Shown here piece by piece: positions 1 to 53,287 of a stretch of 64,000 nt of DNA (its first letter is position 1; each line of letters starts with the position of its first letter). Under the pieces are notes generated by a model. The model did not search any database, was not told the origin of the DNA, and saw only the letters and a program-made list of their open reading frames with translations. The translations under genes were made by a program, and so were the position numbers. Where the stretch lies: contig OZ025287.1 in the NCBI GenBank assembly GCA_964019165.1, positions 5,003,844-5,067,843 of the forward strand, in the 5' to 3' direction. Origin of the DNA: Mastigias papua (taxonomy: Eukaryota > Cnidaria > Scyphozoa > Rhizostomeae > Mastigiidae).

Positions 1-3000
1 TAGTGCTTTTTCTGCTGAGATCTACTAGCAACGAGATTCTGCTGGGCTGACTGTTTGAGAGAACGAAGAGAGCGACGAACTGACTGCGAATATTCTGACT
101 GGCTACTTGGATTTTTTAGGGGTATGCCTAAATCGATTTCAATGGGGGTACGGGCGGTACGACCAAATACAAGCTCATAAGGGCTAAACCCAGTAGCCTC
201 GTGTGTACTGGTGTTATAGGCATAAGCAACCACACTGACCCAAATATCCCAGTCGTCTTGATGCTGGGAAACAAATGCTGAAAGCATTTCTTGAATGGTG
301 CGATTTTGTCTTTCCACCAATCCATCACACTGGGGGTGATAGGCAGTGGTTCTAGACTTATGTGTTCCCATGATTTGACAGACTTCATGCATCAAATGAC
401 TTTCAAAGTTCCGCCCCTGGTCAGAATGGATAATGTGAGGGGGGCCAAACCGGCCGAAAAGACTGGAAACTAGGGTCTGAGCAACTGTGCGTGCCTTTTG
501 ATCAGGTGTAGGAAAAATTTCGCACCACTTGGTGAAATGGTCCATGACCACTAGCAAGTGCTTGTTACCCCTAGGCGTTTCAGGAAGGGGACCCATGTAA
601 TCCATGGCCCAGAAAACGAAAGGCTCACTAACCTGGATAGGCTGCAAGGGGGCAGTGTTCCTGGAAGAGTCCAGTTTAGTCTGGGCGCAATCGGGACAAG
701 AACGAACAAAATGGAAAATGTCTTTTTTCATCATCGGCCAGAAAAAGCGGTTTTTGGTGCGCAAAAGAGTCTTTTTCAAACCCAAGTGCCCTGCAAAAGG
801 GCTACTATGAATGCCCTGAAGCACGGACAGGACCAGCTGCGAAGGAATAACGAAGGAATATTCAGGCAAAAGCTTCGCCGGGTTGTCACTTTTGACAAGC
901 ATACCGTCAACAATGTGCAGGGAATCCCAACAATGCCAGAGTGCCTTTAAAATGGAATCGTGACGCCAGACAAATAACGGGGGTTTAGGCATCCCAGAGG
1001 ATTTTAAATCAATGACAGTTTTCAAGCGAGCGTCCTCCCGTTGTGCAGTTTGGAGATTACAACTAGGTTGAATAGTTGTAGCACAAGTAGTACTAGATGG
1101 GGTGGTATCAGGCTCCGTAGGTGTACACCTTTGTAAAGGTATGAGACGAGAAAGGCCATCAGCATTACCATTCTCAGAACCAGACCGGTGGACGACAGTA
1201 AAATCATACTCTTGAAGGTGCATCACCCAACGAGCTAAGCGCCCTTTGGGCTCAACGGAATGCAGCCAACGCAAGGCACTATGATCGGTAACGACTTCAA
1301 ATTTTCGTCCTAGCAGATAGGGACGGAAATGATCAGTAGCAAAGACAATTGCTAGAGCTTCCTTGTCGGTGGTAGAGAAGCCTTTCTCACGGTTAGTTAA
1401 AGCTCGGCTGGCATAAGAGATAACACGGTCGAGGCCAGAGTTATCGCTCTGAGTTAGCACAGCGCCAAGGCCTAGGTCTGAGGCATCTGTCTGTAAGACA
1501 AATGGTTCATCAAGACGGGGGTATGCCAGGACGGGGGCAGTACATAATAGCTGCTTAAGATGGGTAAATGCTTCTTGCTGTTTATCACCCCAACAAAACT
1601 GTTTCCCTTTCTTAGTTAAGCCTACCAACGGGGCTGCGATAGTGGCAAAATTGGGGATAAAACGCCTATAGTAGCCGGCAAGGCCTAAAAAAGAGCGCAC
1701 ATGTTCAAGGGTACGGGGGGTAGAAAGAGAAGACACGACATCAATCTTTTGTGGGTCAGTATGAACCCCCTTGCTAGAAACAACATGTCCAAGAAAGCGA
1801 ACACTTTTAGCACCAAAATGGCATTTAGTAGCTTTGACACGTAAGTTATGCATACGAAAACGGTTTAAGACATTGATTAGGCGATCACAGTGTTGTTGCA
1901 CGTTAGTAGAAGGGACAATAACATCGTCAAAATAACACAGGCAGGTATCGTATGAGAGGCCCGACAGCACAATTTCTATAGCTCTTTGGAAGGTAGCACA
2001 ACCCCCTGTAACACCGAATGGAAGGCGACAAAATTCCCATAGACCATCAGGAGTTACAAAAGCGGTCTTCTCTCGATCATTAGGGGCAACACTGACTTGC
2101 CAATAGCCAGACCGTAGGTCTAGTGTGCTAAATAAACAGGAACCCTGCAGTGCATCTAAAAGGTCATCTACCCTAGGCAAGGGATGGGCATCTTTTTTTG
2201 TGATGGAATTTAACTTGCGATAATCAACGCAAAAACGATAACTACCGTCTTTCTTCTTAACTAAGACGATGGGTGAGGCCCAAGGGCTACAACTGGGCTG
2301 GATGACCCCCTGTTTTAACATGTCCTGCACTTGAGTCCTGGTTTCTGCACGGTGGGCATATGGCAGGCGGCGGGGGTATTGTCGAATAGGGGCGCTATTA
2401 CCGGTATCTATGGTATGCTGAATGACCTTAGTATGGCCTAAGCTTTCGTCAAAAACATCAGCGAATTGAAGCAGCGTATCTAGGATAGTTTGTCTATCGC
2501 GCGAACTGAGATCAGCGCTTAAAGAAGCTTCAAGTTGCTGCTTTATCATAGTATGAGAAGAGGCACTGGGGGGAGAAGGCAATACAGTAGCAGATGCTAT
2601 AAACTCAGATTGGTCAGGAACATCAATAACCGGGCAGAATTCACTGATTTTTTGACCAGCGTGCAGCTCAATATTGACATGGGAGGTATTCATAATACGC
2701 ACTGGGAGAACCCTACCCTGTACCTGACAAACGCTATACGCTGCGAAAAGACTCGGGGGTAGAACCAAGCTGTCTGAAAGGGGCGAGACCATACCTAGTT
2801 GCTCCTTACTACTAGAAGGGACTCTGCAACTAACTAACACTTCTGAACGACCAGGGATGCAGATATTGTCAGATAAAACGACAGGAACAGGACCCCGATG
2901 GACAGACTGGACTAGAAGACAGGGGTAAGGATTAAGAGGGCCAATGCCATTGTTTAAGGATTGAGATTCAGATACATTAGGGGGAAGGAGGACCGGAGAT

Positions 3001-3479
3001 GCTTGGGGGTGTAATGGAGTGCAACCATGGAGTCCTTCCAAAACGTAATTACCCTCGGCTTGTTGCGTTAATTGCAGTGCGTTAGAGGTTATAAAGTCCC
3101 ACCCGAGGATGCAGTCTAACGATGGAAAAAGATTGGGGGAAACTAAGAAGGTTCCTAAATAAGATGAAGAGGAATTGCAGCCGGGAAATGATAGTCTCGC
3201 TTGTGCACTTCCATCAATACTTAAGGGCTGACCAGTGACACCAATGCAATTAGAATTAAAAGTAGCGAGGGTGGGCGTGGGTAAAATCTTATCAAAAACT
3301 GCCCTACTCATAAAAGATTTCATAGAGCCAGTGTCAATAAGAGCACTGACACTCACACCAGCCAAAGTACATTGAATAAGGGGCTGAGATAGGGATGAGT
3401 CCACAGACGGAACAAGAGAAAAAACTAGGGGGTGTCCTTCAACCCAGCCCGTTACTGAGGCACCCCTTTGAAGTTTAAA
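1..3479 (-). CDS. pol: Ty3/gypsy pol polyprotein (protease, RT, RNase H, integrase), partial
   Basis: The frame is open from the gag overlap to the window edge, so the C-terminus is missing. Read on the minus strand it gives, in order: a retropepsin-like protease with LIDTGS (about 3325-3340); reverse transcriptase with the fingers motif SPIVLVKKKDG, then LDLRSGYWQV and the catalytic box CYFDDV (about 1922-1940); RNase H with QTDAS and the tether motif DHSALRWL; an integrase HHCC zinc finger (CPDC near 700); and the integrase core with aspartates in MDYMG and HSDQG and glutamate in GLVERQNR (about 310-610). This order (RT before integrase) defines Ty3/gypsy. It has no own start codon and is made by frameshifting from gag. 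I saw no stop in the parts I translated, and both ends are in the same frame, so the copy looks young. It lies antisense to PARP1, presumably in its first intron. Confidence 0.93.
3429..3479 (-). promoter_or_regulatory. Programmed -1 ribosomal frameshift signal between gag and pol
   Basis: On the minus strand the gag frame reads T TTA AAC at 3479-3473, the canonical X XXY YYZ slippery heptamer. A six-base spacer follows, then GGGGTG (3466-3461), which can pair with CACCCC (3434-3429). The gag stop lies in the loop. The pol frame is exactly the -1 frame entered at this heptamer and is closed by a TAA just upstream. Heptamer and stem are seen; frameshifting itself is inferred. Confidence 0.82.
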
Positions 3480-4396
3480 GAATTGTTATGTGCACTTACG
3501 CTGGGAGTGAAAGGTCGAAAATCATCCTGTGCAGGTGCATGATGTCCAACAGCATTGGAGGGTGCATGGCTGGAGGGCGTAGACCGGCGGCTTGGGCACT
3601 GGTTTTGAGAATGACCCCATCCACGGCATACAGAGCAATGGGCGTCCCATGGGCATTCACGGGCGAAATGGCCTCTTTGGTTGCAATTAAAGCAGCGGGC
3701 ATTGGAAGAACGACTCTGTGGTTTCCACCCCCGACGATGCTGGGGAGGTGGCTCTGCCAGGGCGGCTTTAAGCTGTTGCTGTTCCGTGGAAAGGGCGGCG
3801 ACAGCCGCAGTAAGGCTGCGAATAGAGGCTTGCAATTCATCTCGCAGGGCAGGGGCAGGAGCATCCACAGTTGCCATGACAGCACTGTCATCGCGCAAAT
3901 GATGGACAGCGTGGTAGCGCTGAATGAAGGCACGCATGTCTGATAAAGATGGCGTAGGGTTGTACTCCAGCAGGCGAAGACGAAGGGCTGGTGGCAGACT
4001 TTTGATGAACTGGCGCTCCAGCAGGGCAGTGCGGGCCTCAGCAGACAAATCAGGATCTGCCTTAGACAGTAGGTCCTCTAGGTCCCACAGCAAGAGCGAG
4101 GGGTCTTCGTCAGGGCGCAACTTGCGGTGATCAAACGTCGAGTAGAACTTCTCCCTGTCAACGCGAGGGCATAGTGCATCCTTTAAATGCTGGGTAAGGG
4201 CAGCATAGCTCTGTCGTTGCTCATCGCCGAGGCTATGAAAGTGGGCAGCGGCAGGTCCTCGGAGAAAAGCGGGGAGCTTGATCAGTTTGTCCTCTGCACT
4301 CCATTTGTTGGCTGTAGCACAGCATTCAAAGTTGCGTAGCCAGGCAGGAAAATCTCCGGTATCAAATTTGTCAGGAAGGAGAGCAAAAGAAGCCAT
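3452..4396 (-). CDS. gag: Ty3/gypsy Gag with two CCHC zinc knuckles
   Basis: 314-residue structural protein of the retrotransposon; Gag builds the particle and binds the RNA genome. The N-terminus (MASFALLPDKFDTGDF, then an LIKLPAFLRGPAA stretch) is a Gag capsid-like helical region. Near the C-terminus are two retroviral zinc knuckles of spacing C-x2-C-x4-H-x4-C: CFNCNQRGHFAREC and CSVCRGWGHSQNQC, after a basic stretch. The ATG at 4394-4396 is the first in frame and suits the family. The stop at 3452-3454 overlaps pol, which lies in the -1 frame. No internal damage is seen. Confidence 0.92.
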   Translation of the reverse strand: MASFALLPDKFDTGDFPAWLRNFECCATANKWSAEDKLIKLPAFLRGPAAAHFHSLGDEQRQSYAALTQHLKDALCPRVDREKFYSTFDHRKLRPDEDPSLLLWDLEDLLSKADPDLSAEARTALLERQFIKSLPPALRLRLLEYNPTPSLSDMRAFIQRYHAVHHLRDDSAVMATVDAPAPALRDELQASIRSLTAAVAALSTEQQQLKAALAEPPPQHRRGWKPQSRSSNARCFNCNQRGHFARECPWDAHCSVCRGWGHSQNQCPSRRSTPSSHAPSNAVGHHAPAQDDFRPFTPSVSAHNNSLNFKGVPQ

Positions 4397-4436
4397 AACG
4401 TAGGTAAAATCTCAGCTCTGTACCTCTGTCACCAAG

Positions 4437-4969
4437 TGTAATGTCTTAGTTGGACGCGTAGATTCGGCAGAGTGAGACACCAAAAAAAATACAACCACTC
4501 TCCAGTTATAGTGTCATATTTCTACCCTCAAATGCTAACCGAGCTAGTCTTTTGTTACAACCAACGAGGGGGAAAACATAAGGAAGTCCGAATATGTCCA
4601 GTAGCAATTCAATGGGTTTACGTCATTGCTACAAAAGGATGCACTAAGGCTCGCAAAAATGATTCAGGTGTGATTATAGTTTCAGATATTGTCATAGGAT
4701 GCATTCTAGGGCGGATGTTAACAATCCGTAACATGGAATTTTGGCATATGCTATGTATCATTTGAAAGTGCTCACTGCGTACGTCATGAATATGCAATAA
4801 AATTTGCGGGGTTGCGTATGCGAGAGAGATTATAAAGGAATACATTGAACGTTCTGCGTACAAACCCCTTACGACTTGAGTGCCTAAAACCGGAAGTGTG
4901 ATCACGTACGGAGTAGAAATGACGATTCTTTCATATATTTCGTCAGTAGAGACACCATAGTATGTGACA
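4437..4969 (-). repeat. Candidate 5' LTR of the gypsy element
   Basis: A 5' LTR must lie just upstream of gag on the minus strand. The segment starts TGTCACATAC (from 4969 down) and ends CATTACA (4437), so it has TG...CA ends. Two bases on is TGGTGACAGAGG (about 4434-4423), which starts with TGG like a primer-binding site. The right-hand boundary is a guess because the other LTR is outside the window. Confidence 0.4.
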
Positions 4970-5085
4970 CACACACATTCTAGGACTTACCCTAACCCTG
5001 CGCTCCGCGACCCTGTCCCACGAGAAAATAAACAGCGTAGAATTGGTTACAAGCAAATTCCATGTTACGGATTGTTAACATCCGT
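4712..5085. repeat. 29-bp perfect inverted repeat across the putative LTR boundary
   Basis: The arm at 4712-4740 (CGGATGTTAACAATCCG...) recurs in inverted orientation at 5057-5085, about 316 bases away. One arm lies in the proposed LTR and the other outside it. Outside the arms similarity fades quickly. It may be a fragment of another copy or the ends of a small mobile element. Confidence 0.6.
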
Positions 5086-8000
5086 CCGTTTTAGTGCTTT
5101 GTGCGCTGATGTCCAGCCTACAGAATATGAGGGATTTTGCTCCAAAACTGGTAGCTTGCCACGGGGTAGCTTGTGATCAAAAGTCATGTATTGCATCCAG
5201 GCCGGTAACCAGCGTGATTTAGATAGGGGGGGGGGGATTACATGATTACGATTGAATTCTATGCTTGAGTGATCTACTCCTAAGAGGAGCACTACGCTTT
5301 TTTTAAATTCCAGGAAGATCATTGCCCCACGGCCACTCCAGGCTATGGGCCTGATTGTATTATGAGTAGGTCGTGGCATCTGCTGATGATTCAACAATGA
5401 ATGACAAGACAAAATCATCTACAGGCATAGCTCTGACCAGACTGCGGAGTTTGGCAAGTGTGCACTTAAAATTTTTTACTGCTCACTCAGATATGGGCGT
5501 GGCAGGGTGTTGAAAGGTCATAGGACATGATGAAATTGGTTAATTTGAATATTTTCAAGCTACTTTAAATCATTAAATGATAATAATGAAGTATGGAAAG
5601 TTTTCACGGAGAGGACAACAAAATAACTTAGCTGCTTTTACTTTTTAATCAAAAAAGTCAAGTGTACATTTACATTCACACATACGTACGTACATACACA
5701 ATTTCAAATTCACTCAGCAAAGGAATCATAGAAAAGAAAACCCACAAATGAAACTAACATATGTTTACATAGATTTGAGAAAAAGATTAATAATTGAATT
5801 GATCAAATGAAAATTGCCAGGTGTGAACTGCTTATGAAATAAAACTAAAAGAAAATGAGAACTATTTTAACACGTTATCAATTTAGGAATAAAACGGAGG
5901 TCACCACGTGAAAACGGGAAGCCAGAATCCTTGTCTGAAAATGGGAGGTTTCCAGCAGAAACGTGAGAATTGGAATCTCTGACAATGATTGAATTATTCA
6001 TCTATCCTATAGGGATAGCAAAAGAAAATACCTTTGAAAGCCTCTTAGCTCACCTGTTTTGGTTATAAATGATAATTAGTTTTGCCTAATTTTGTCTTCA
6101 TCCAAGAGCAAAATATTTTATACATTTGACTGTTGTGGTAGATACTGATAGCAATAAGTTTTCATTATTTAAATACCCTTCATTATTAATAATTAATTGT
6201 GAAGTATCTGTGTTGGAGGCAACAATAAGCTCCAACTATGTAGTTTTATTGTTGATTCTGATCTCATGTCTGCATATGGATCTTAGTCTTGTCACCTAGT
6301 AAATCAAATTTCTGTGTCCTGAGTGACAGTGTTTGTTTTACTGGGTGATATTTTGTTACACATTTGAAGGTGGTTTGTTACACAGTTAAAGATGCTATGC
6401 AGTGGGCACCTTAAATTGAAAATATCAATGTGTTGCTTGTAAGCTATGCCGTTATTTCAGAAAATTCTTATGTAAAAGATTTTGCAGAGGCCATTGAGTC
6501 TCTTGCTGTTAAGCTTGGCACCAGAAGTGGTACCAATCATAATATATGTGGTGGAAAAAGGTCAAGATTTTGAAAATCTACCCCCAAGATTTTCTTGTCA
6601 AATTTCCACAAATCTCAAGGACCATCAAAAGTTGGAGACTAGTCCCCTATTCCTCCAGGTAGCTGCATCACTGCTTGACTCCCAGACTCTCACTTTTCAG
6701 GACTCATATGGCCTGGAAAGTCAGGGAGAAAAGTATCAAAATTTAGGCAGGTCAGGGAAAGTCAGGGATTTTTTTTCTGAATAGCTGAAAGGTCAGGGGA
6801 AGTCAGGAAAATAATATTTTGAATATTTTCTGCAATGAGTGCTTATAAGCTCTATTTCTTATACTTATTAATATGTCTTTCCTCGCTCTGCTTACAATCT
6901 GTGTCATGTCCAAAACCAATGCACTTCTTGGTTGTTCTTGTATTAATTCAGACTGTTAAAAGTGTTTATTTGTTTTGCACCTGCTCATCAGGGCCATGGA
7001 AAATTATGTCTTTTTGTACCCTAGGTCAGTGAAAAAGAACCGTTTTCACCCAAAAGGTCAGCAAAAGTCAGGGAATTGTCTTCTTAAAAGTGTGTGTGGT
7101 AGCTACTATGTTCAAGGGTGAAAAATAGTCACAATATATTTGGTAGAGCTATTCATGACCGGTGCATAATGAAAATGAATACATTGTCCAAAAGCAACTC
7201 TTTGCACTTTTTGACAAGAATATCAAAGAAACTCCAAAGCAGCCATCATTTACTACATATAATGATGTAATTCATATGTTGAAAGTAGGCGTAGTCATTT
7301 TATAGGAGGGCGTGATAGAAAATTCAATAACAGAATATCTTCATACAAGGTATTAAGCAGGATAAGATGACAAAATTAAGTTTAGCATGAAAATCCAGCA
7401 GGAATACGCAATGGACCACACTATATGAAGGTTGGAAGTGTTATACAATATATTTCTGTAGGAATCCGTGACCACTTTATAGTGTGTGTATGGATGGAAG
7501 CAAATTGGTGCTGAAAGATATTCCTAGTGCACTACAAGAAAAGGAGCCTGTTAGAATGATACAAAAGCAAAGATTATTTATGTGTTACACAACAGTACAC
7601 ATTCATGAGGACTTTCGGAGGCCAAATAATTATGTCAAAATTTGCTGGAGGGTTTCTTTCTGTACTGCTCATACCCATGGACAAGACCATGAATCCCTTC
7701 TATAGTCTTCAAAATGGGGCCAGCTCCCCGACTTCCATTCTTTGTTTTCTTATACTTTAGTCAGTAATATTCACAAGCATTGAAAGTATTGTTCTCGTTC
7801 TGTGAAAATTGATCTCCCTGCTTATAGGGTTTGACCTAGGCTGTGACTCACAGCATACATTCTTCTTCAACCCCAAACAATTCATGCTACATTTCCCCCT
7901 TCATGTACAGCCTCGCTTCAGCTTTCCCTTCGTCACTTGTAAAATTATCAGGTGTCTGGAATGCCGTTTACCTCACTTCTTTCCGGCGGAACTTTATCTC

Positions 8001-9263
8001 TTTCAGTAGCAGATCTCTGTAAGGTTTTTTGATAATACGTATCAAGTAGTAAACTTTGATAAGTATTCTGTCTTTAATTCTAAGCTAGAGGATTCCTTTA
8101 GAGCCTTGACCGTTTCTTCTGTTAGTGTACAAACCTTCCTCTATTATCAGAGCATTCTATGAATGATTTTCTAAAATAATATGAAAGAAGCAAATGCAAA
8201 AATTTGTGTTAAGTTGGGGATTTGTTTTATTTGATCACTGACAATTAACCAGACCAAATATTACATTATTGGAACTGCAACGATATCATATGGACAGTTT
8301 GTCATAATTCTTGCAGCGCTAGTTTGGACATCTTTGTAAGTGTTAGTCTTTGATTCGCTACAGCAACCCTAGACAGAGGAACAGTAACTTAGATTGGGTT
8401 CAACAACTCCTCTATGCATTTTCGATAACCTAAAGTTATCAGCTGACTTTGAACAACGGTCAGAGAAAGTGTATTTGCAAGTGGTCAATACTGTAGCTAC
8501 TAGAGATCTAAGTTAGTGTTACTATGCAGATCTTCAATACATTTCTAAGGAGAGATATGACCGTATTTTCAGCGTTATTGGTTACTACGTACGATTTTTA
8601 CAAGGAAAATGGCAGATCGTTGCTGCATATCAGGGCAAGAGTGGGCCAAGATAAGATCCTTAATGAACTTCACAATTTATTCCCTCCATACCTGATTACG
8701 CACTCTCTATCCTGCAAAGTTGTGTACGGTTATCTAAGTAATCATAGTGGCAAGTTGCTACAAAGGTTTTTAACTTTTTTAACAATATATGACTGGCAAG
8801 AAGTATTGCGCTTGTTGTTGGTGCACCTGAAAGACTTCTTAACTATGTAATTAGATAAGAATGGTTGCAATAAAATGTGAACCAGGTGTAACCATAACCA
8901 CAATATGTCTAGCTAATGACCACTACTGAGGCATATTGTGTTTGTCAGTTGCCCCTGTCGCATAGACCAAGGAAAACACCCCAAGATAAGATTCCAACTC
9001 ACCTCCGTTCACTCCCGCAAATTTAGATTTGTTCCCATACTTTGAATTTGGGATTGTTAATTTTGATTTTTTTCTTTAGCTTGCAATTCTTCGTTAGTTT
9101 GAATTTGTGTTCGCTAATTTGAAGTTTTCCTGAAGTTTTAATTTTTTTCAATAATCTGAACTTTTGATCGTTAATTTCAATTTATGTGACCAGAACTGGC
9201 CACCCTATTCAGGCAATGTATTATAGTTTATATACTCACCTCATAAGTCTCTTTCTTTTGCAG
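5086..9263. other. Intron-like stretch with no recognisable gene
   Basis: AT-rich DNA left of the first PARP1 exon found. It has a run of ten or more G near 5226 and, at about 6690-7075, several copies of a GTCAGGGAAAGTCAGGGA-like phrase that look like a decayed repeat. About 9020-9185 holds loose T-rich copies of a TTAATTTGAA-like unit. I searched for the missing first PARP1 exon (Cys-x2-Cys and AIMVQ coding signals) and did not find it. Short open frames here (for example 6482-6784, 8524-8850) match nothing I know. Confidence 0.5.
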
Positions 9264-51555
<42,292 letters not shown>

Positions 51556-52882
51556 GTGTTCTTTTTTTTCAGAAGAATTGCTCAAGTTTTAACCCAAAAT
51601 TAGTATACTAAGACTGATGTATGTTCTGTTGAAATATAAAAGCTTGTTTGAGTTTCTTCTTCAGCTGGGATTAGATCAGTTTTGGTAGTTATGTTCATAG
51701 TCAATTATCAGTTTTGGAATAGTATCAGCTATAATATCCATACAATTGCTGAAAACCTCTGTATTTAAGACTACGAGAATTTAAATGACATCTTTTTCAC
51801 ACCTTTTAGAGTTCTCAATAAGAAGACGAGAGATTGGCATTCGTCATCATAATTCAAACTCATGTGTTATATTTGATTGCTTATAATCGAATTTATCCTT
51901 TGTAGTTTTTTTATTTACATTCATATGATTTAGTTTGCTATTGCTAGAGCGATGCTAATCCTGTAATTCACATTGCAAACTTGTCTATTTTCTCACATGT
52001 TTGTTGTCCACTGCGGTAGACAAGTTTTGATAATGGGTCATCAATACAGGAGCTGGATTTGTATACATGGGAACATTAGGGACTCTTAGGTGTTTTGAAA
52101 TTGCATGAGCATGTGTTTTCATCATCATTTTGGTGCATTGTTTTCGTTAACTGCAAAGGTTATGTACTCCATAAAACGATTTGCGCATATTATCTATTGG
52201 GGCGAATTTTGATAGTAATAAAGTGTTACATAAATTTAGGTCCAAAAGTTTCGGAGAAAAAGATTCTGAAAGAGACTGTGTCCGAAACTTTTTGACCTGC
52301 GCGTTTTGTCCGAAGCTATTTGTCAATTTCTATGTACACCGAGGGAGCCTATATATAGTACTAAGCATTAACATGGTGCTGAGTATTCTATGATTATTTG
52401 CAGAGCAAGGTGGGTTTCCTCAAACAGGGTGTCTACATGGCTGTGATTCTCAATGCTATAACCATGCCATTATCTGAAGAAGACTAAATTTAAGGCTAAA
52501 TTGAGATCAATAGGACATCAGGATTGTTTTCTGTACCGATCCTGTGCTCTACTTACGCCGTAGTTCTGATGGTCTCTTTGTTAATTGCATTGTTTCCACA
52601 TAATTCTTTCATTTAGCTTCTCTCATCCTGCATCTCTAAATTTTTTGAGTTTCTTACTACAGGGAAGGGGTCAAAAATATCTTTCCAGCTGATAACGAAA
52701 ACTGTAGAACAGGCAGAAATTTTTGCTCCAAATAGTCCAAGATATTTCCGAAAATGTTTCAGCCGGATTTTTTGTCCGAAGGTTAAAACAGCTGAGGTTT
52801 TCATTGGTAGCGTATGAATTTTGTAGATTACCATGATTGACAAATTGTCATGAAGCTTATTTTGACAAATTGTCTTGACAAT
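51556..52882. other. PARP1 3' flank
   Basis: The 3' UTR lies here. The nearest poly(A)-signal-like hexamers are AATATA near 51632 and a canonical AATAAA near 52217; which is used cannot be told. No other gene. Confidence 0.4.
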
Positions 52883-53183
52883 TACCGTAAATCCTCGAAT
52901 TAGCCCCCCCCCGAATAAGCCCCCCATCGAATAAGCCCCCATGCTAGAACTTCAAATTGTTAATAAGCCCCCCCTCGAATAAGCCCCCACCTCTGATGTT
53001 GATAAAGACTTTCATAAAGACTAATAATGCTCAAATTTATACTGTTCTTGTAATAGTATGGAGAAAAGGAGCTTTGACAATGAGCTTTTTATACGGCATT
53101 TGTAAAATAATTTTATAAGCCCCCACCCAAAAAGCATAAAAAAGAAATAAGCCCCCAGGGGGCTAATTCGAGGATTTACGGTA
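52883..53183. mobile_element. MITE with CCGTAAATCCTCGAATTAGC ends
   Basis: TA + CCGTAAATCCTCGAATTAGC + C-run on the left; the exact inverse on the right; TA on both sides. Internal GAATAAGCCCCCC phrases repeat several times. About 300 bases, non-coding. Confidence 0.9.
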
Positions 53184-53287
53184 CGCGTATCTTGACAGAT
53201 TTAGGCAAAGTGAACCATTTTGACAAAGTGTCATGAATTCACTTGGAAAATCCTAAAGAGATTTTTCTCGTTACATATTTTGTGTAA

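Noticed and set aside
128..388. 86-residue minus-strand frame and the plus-strand frames at 291-950
   Set aside because: The integrase is read in another minus frame here with all catalytic residues, so these are shadows.
3488..3943. Plus- and minus-strand frames overlapping gag
   Set aside because: They are shadows of the CCHC-bearing gag frame and lack any motif.
8281..8340. Possible short exon between TTGCAG and GTAAGT near 8313-8334
   Set aside because: The 20-odd bases do not encode any part of PARP zinc finger 1 and do not keep phase.
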